Source: Pontiella agarivorans
GTDB lineage: Bacteria; Verrucomicrobiota; Kiritimatiellia; Kiritimatiellales; Pontiellaceae
NCBI RefSeq assembly: GCF_034531395.1
Contig: NZ_JARVCO010000010.1
Location: 1-64,000 of the forward strand
DNA length: 64,000 nt
Direction of reading: 5' to 3'
Below the pieces are notes generated by a model, which saw nothing but the letters and a program-made list of their open reading frames with translations, had not been told where the DNA came from and made no database searches. How positions within the stretch are numbered: the first letter of the stretch is position 1; the number at the start of each line of letters is the position of its first letter. Positions 61,255 to 64,000 of this stretch are shown here, in pieces. The position numbers and the translations under genes are program-made.

Positions 61255-62637
61255 ATGGAATCCTTTGACATCATTATTATCGGATCGGGCGGCGGCACCA
61301 AGATTGCGCGCCCGGCGGCGGATCTCGGCTTTAAAGTGGCCATGATTGAAAAAGAGGCGATGGGCGGCACCTGCCTGAACCGCGGTTGTATTCCCTCCAA
61401 AATGGTGATTCATCCGGCGGATCAGATTCACCACATTAAACATTCCCCGAAAATCAATATCGATGCTGATCTCAATCCGCAGATTCGCTTCAAAGAGATG
61501 ATCGAACGGGTAACCGGAACCGTTGATAATATATCTGAGGGTCTGGCCCCGCCCTATGAGGCACATCCCGACATTGAGCTCATTTTCGGGGAAGCCACGT
61601 TCAGCGGCAACCATTCGATTTCCGTCAACGGGCGCGAGCTTTCCGCTGAGCGCATTTTTATTGCCGTTGGTACCCGCCCGCAGATTCCGAACATCCCGGG
61701 ATTGGAAGGCACGCCCTACATGACCAACCGCGAAGCCCTGCGCAATACGGAACTCCCGCCGCGTATGATTGTAATCGGTGCGGGCTACATCGGCTGCGAG
61801 CTCGGCCATGCCTACAGCTCCGCCGGAACGGACGTCCACTTTATCGTCCGCAGTGAGCTGATCCGCCGCGAAGACCGGGAAATTAAGGCGGAATTTAAAA
61901 AGGTATTTTCCGAAAACAACACCCTCCACGAAGGTTATGATGTTGAACAGGTGGAATACGACGGCTCGGTTTTTTCCGTGCAGATTCGTAATAAAGACGG
62001 AGCCTTCCAAACCCTGGAAGCTGAAGCGCTGTTGGTGGCCACCGGCATTGTCCCCAATACCGATTTCCTGGGATTGGAAAATACGGATATCCAATTAGAC
62101 GACCACGGATTTATTCCCGTCGATGGTCAGCTCCAATCATCCGTGCCCGGCGTCTACGCCATGGGCGACTGCAACGGAAACTATTTTTTCCGGCATACGG
62201 TCAACTGGGAGGGCGAATTCCTCATGCGCGTCCTGTTTGAAGATCCGTCCGATGAAACCATCGACTACGGTGCCGTGCCTCACGCCGTTTTCACCTACCC
62301 GCAGGTTGCGGGCGTGGGTAAAACCGAAGATGAACTGATTGCAGACGGCGCAGACTATGTCCGCGGGTTCTGCCGCTATGAAAACACAGCCATGGGCATG
62401 GCGCGGCAGGCCGACCACGGGTTTGTTAAAATTCTCATCGGACGGAAGGACAAAACGATTCTTGGTGCCCACATTATCGGCGACGAAGCCTCGAACATGC
62501 TGCACATGATTGTTGCGCTGATGTATAAAAACGGAACGCTCGATGATCTGCTCAACATGATCTACATCCACCCGGCCCTGCCCGAAGCCGTCCGCGACGC
62601 CGCCCGCGACGCGCGGGATCAGTTAAAAATTGCCTGA
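61255..62637 (+). CDS. FAD-dependent disulfide reductase (dihydrolipoyl dehydrogenase/mycothione reductase type)
   Basis: A 460-residue flavoprotein: FAD fold IIIGSGGGTKIARPAA, redox-active disulfide GGTCLNRGCIPSK, NAD(P) fold VIGAGYIGCELGHAYSSAG, second FAD motif VYAMGDCNG, and the C-terminal catalytic pair IHPALPEAV. The substrate could be lipoamide or a low-molecular thiol disulfide; no 2-oxoacid dehydrogenase genes are nearby, which favours a thiol reductase or stand-alone role. The ATG at 61255 has a GGAG site. Its end overlaps the convergent hydrolase gene by 19 bases. Confidence 0.9.
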   Translation: MESFDIIIIGSGGGTKIARPAADLGFKVAMIEKEAMGGTCLNRGCIPSKMVIHPADQIHHIKHSPKINIDADLNPQIRFKEMIERVTGTVDNISEGLAPPYEAHPDIELIFGEATFSGNHSISVNGRELSAERIFIAVGTRPQIPNIPGLEGTPYMTNREALRNTELPPRMIVIGAGYIGCELGHAYSSAGTDVHFIVRSELIRREDREIKAEFKKVFSENNTLHEGYDVEQVEYDGSVFSVQIRNKDGAFQTLEAEALLVATGIVPNTDFLGLENTDIQLDDHGFIPVDGQLQSSVPGVYAMGDCNGNYFFRHTVNWEGEFLMRVLFEDPSDETIDYGAVPHAVFTYPQVAGVGKTEDELIADGADYVRGFCRYENTAMGMARQADHGFVKILIGRKDKTILGAHIIGDEASNMLHMIVALMYKNGTLDDLLNMIYIHPALPEAVRDAARDARDQLKIA

Positions 62638-63620
62638 TCAAAAACGGTACGGAACCGCTCGAAATCCTCGATCTGCGGCAGGTGGCCGAGATCGGAGAGT
62701 TCATAAAGCGTCATTTCCGGAATACGTTTTTTCATACGTTCACCGAGCAGATCATAGCGTCCAAGTTCGTGGGTTACGCCCGGACGTTTCCATCCCCGCC
62801 CCGGCCCCGTGCGATCGCGCGTGCCCAGAATTAAAACCGTCGGCACCTGCAGATCGGCAAATTCAGTAACAACGGGCTGTGTGAAAATAAGGTCATACGT
62901 CAGCGCATTCACCCGTGCCATAATTTCGCGGTCGGGTCCCTGCGCCCAGCCGATCAGCGGATAGGTCAGCGCTTCATAGCGCGCATTCCAGTCGCCGTCA
63001 TAATAATTTTTCTGCTGATACGAACGGACGCCTTCCGCCGTTTTTTTCAGCTCGTTTTCATAGAAAAAGTTCACATCTTTGTACTGAACAAACTCCAGAT
63101 AGTTTTCCAGTCCGATGGGATTCACCAGAATCAGTTTTTCGGTCTGTTCCGGATACTGCAGGGCAAAGCGCGACGCCAGCATACCGCCCATGGAATGTCC
63201 GACCACCATCGACTGCTGAATATGCAGCGATTCCATCAGCGCCTTCGTATTCGCCGCCAGCGCCGCAAACGAATACTGATACTCCGTCGGCTTCGACGAT
63301 TTACCGAAACCGATCTGATCGGGCATCAAAACATTGAAGCCCTTTTCCTGCAGAAATTTTGCGGTTTCTTCCCAATAGGCCCCGTTAAAGTTTTTGCCGT
63401 GCAGCAACGTCACCCACGGGCGTGTCTCACCGGCTTCCAGAACCATATAGGTCATGTTCAGCGATTTTCCCTGCGATTCAAACGCAAAGGCGTTCACCTC
63501 AAACGGATACTCGTATTCGGAAAGATACTGATCGTACGATAGATCGTTGATTTCCGTCGCCCGGCTGACCAGAACGGCGGACATGCAGCAAACCACCAGC
63601 AGCAGTGAACATTTTTTCAT
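62619..63620 (-). CDS. Secreted alpha/beta hydrolase
   Basis: A 333-residue protein with a signal peptide (MKKCSLLLVVCCMSAVLVSRA). Alpha/beta-hydrolase features: LLHGKNFNGAYWEETAKFL (oxyanion region), nucleophile elbow VVGHSMGGMLA (Ser), VLILGTRDRTGPG (Asp) and LSDLGHLPQIEDFERF (His). It resembles haloperoxidase/epoxide-hydrolase-like esterases; the substrate is unknown. The ATG at 63620 follows GGGAGA. Confidence 0.9.
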   Translation of the reverse strand: MKKCSLLLVVCCMSAVLVSRATEINDLSYDQYLSEYEYPFEVNAFAFESQGKSLNMTYMVLEAGETRPWVTLLHGKNFNGAYWEETAKFLQEKGFNVLMPDQIGFGKSSKPTEYQYSFAALAANTKALMESLHIQQSMVVGHSMGGMLASRFALQYPEQTEKLILVNPIGLENYLEFVQYKDVNFFYENELKKTAEGVRSYQQKNYYDGDWNARYEALTYPLIGWAQGPDREIMARVNALTYDLIFTQPVVTEFADLQVPTVLILGTRDRTGPGRGWKRPGVTHELGRYDLLGERMKKRIPEMTLYELSDLGHLPQIEDFERFRTVFDQAIFN

Positions 63621-63701
63621 GTCGGTTTCTCCCTTCAATTAAATGACGTTGAAACGGAATGGAACGACTGATCCTGATCGGCGTTCAAATATAATACGGT
63701 T

Positions 63702-64000
63702 TTATAGGCTTCCGCTCTGCAGATTCACCAGCACGCGACGTTTCAGGCGCGCATCAAGCATGCCGGTAATTTTTTCATCGAGCTGCTCCAACGCAATCTC
63801 TTCGACCATCTCAGACAGGGCAGCGGGTTTCCAATCCTTGGAAAGCTTTTTCCAGACCCTGGAACGTTGTTCCATCGGGTATTCTGCGGAATCAATACCG
63901 ATCAGCCGCACACCGCGCAGGATGAAAGGAAAAACATTCATCGGCAGATCCGCCGATCCGACCAGTCCGCAGCAGGTAACCGCTCCGCCGTATTTCGCGG
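63702..64000 (-). CDS. acuI: AcuI/YhdH-type zinc-free alcohol dehydrogenase (partial)
   Basis: Only the C-terminal 98 residues are in the window; the gene continues beyond 64000. KYGGAVTCCGLVGSADLP then PFILRGVRLIGIDSAEYP is the signature end of the YhdH/AcuI quinone-oxidoreductase-like family, which reduces acrylyl-CoA with NADPH. Two perfect TTCCA-type palindromes (63829-63843, 63850-63864) lie side by side in frame in the segment WKKLSKDWK. Confidence 0.88.
   Translation of the reverse strand, partial: AKYGGAVTCCGLVGSADLPMNVFPFILRGVRLIGIDSAEYPMEQRSRVWKKLSKDWKPAALSEMVEEIALEQLDEKITGMLDARLKRRVLVNLQSGSL

Overview
This 64 kb chromosomal window looks like a Gram-negative member of the PVC superphylum, most likely Kiritimatiellota or Verrucomicrobiota. 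The pointers are secreted proteins whose C-termini end in the FFRL/FFRV-type fold common in those phyla, PA14 and Hcp-like secreted proteins, a LamB/GH97/GH2 glycan-use gene set, a Lys/Ala-rich histone-like protein and many lipoproteins. This placement is inferred from gene content; no rRNA is present to test it. Base composition is moderately GC-rich, except for a set of AT-rich genes between 17.7 and 27.9 kb.

Layout. At 0-5 kb a histone-like gene (cut by the left edge) is followed by a minus-strand unit tRNA-Thr, nusA, infB with two readable promoters and a terminator-like hairpin in the nusA leader. At 4.7-6.6 kb an ArsR regulator, a small membrane protein and a metal/metalloid-type permease share one operon with a palindromic operator. 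At 6.7-9.2 kb are a membrane protein, proC and yggS. At 9.6-12.8 kb are a surface-repeat protein and a four-gene lipoprotein operon (CsgG-like, small lipoprotein, DUF4810-like, GNA1162/DUF799-like). At 12.8-17.3 kb are holA, a HIT enzyme, a sugar acetyltransferase, a NUDIX hydrolase, a HigBA-type toxin-antitoxin pair and a small-molecule kinase carrying an in-frame palindromic insertion.

At 17.4-28.2 kb lies an accessory region. Short AT-rich minus-strand genes (lipoproteins, VOC proteins, secreted proteins) are separated by related, imperfectly palindromic sites that begin with an AAC-type box and end with a GTT-type box shortly after each stop codon. This looks like a cluster of integron-type attC sites without an integrase in view. 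Normal-composition genes (IMPase-like phosphatase, S9 prolyl oligopeptidase, truncated globin) sit between the runs, and several repeat families occur only here.

At 28-37 kb are a PA14 protein, a DUF2339 membrane protein, a FeoC-like protein, a secreted nucleoside-hydrolase-like protein, mdh, an AspT/YidE-type transporter and a PrsW-type protease. At 37.6-44.1 kb is a carbohydrate locus: LamB-type porin, GH97 alpha-glucosidase, sodium/solute symporter and a LacI regulator. CG-centred operator-like palindromes lie in both the porin and the lacI promoters, which suggests a self-contained alpha-glucoside regulon. At 44-64 kb are an ATL protein, a UPF0126 channel, an EamA transporter, a GH2 enzyme lacking its usual acid/base Glu, two secreted Hcp-like proteins, guaC, LemA/nucleotidyltransferase/TPM genes, a GNAT-like protein, an AllA-like cupin, an MFS transporter, a hybrid histidine kinase, a flavoprotein disulfide reductase, an alpha/beta hydrolase and the C-terminal end of an AcuI-type oxidoreductase.

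The most striking window-wide signal is a 15-bp interrupted palindrome, TTCCARNNNYTGGAA. It occurs perfectly 16 times, mostly inside genes, where it is often read in frame as Phe-Gln-x-Leu-Glu.
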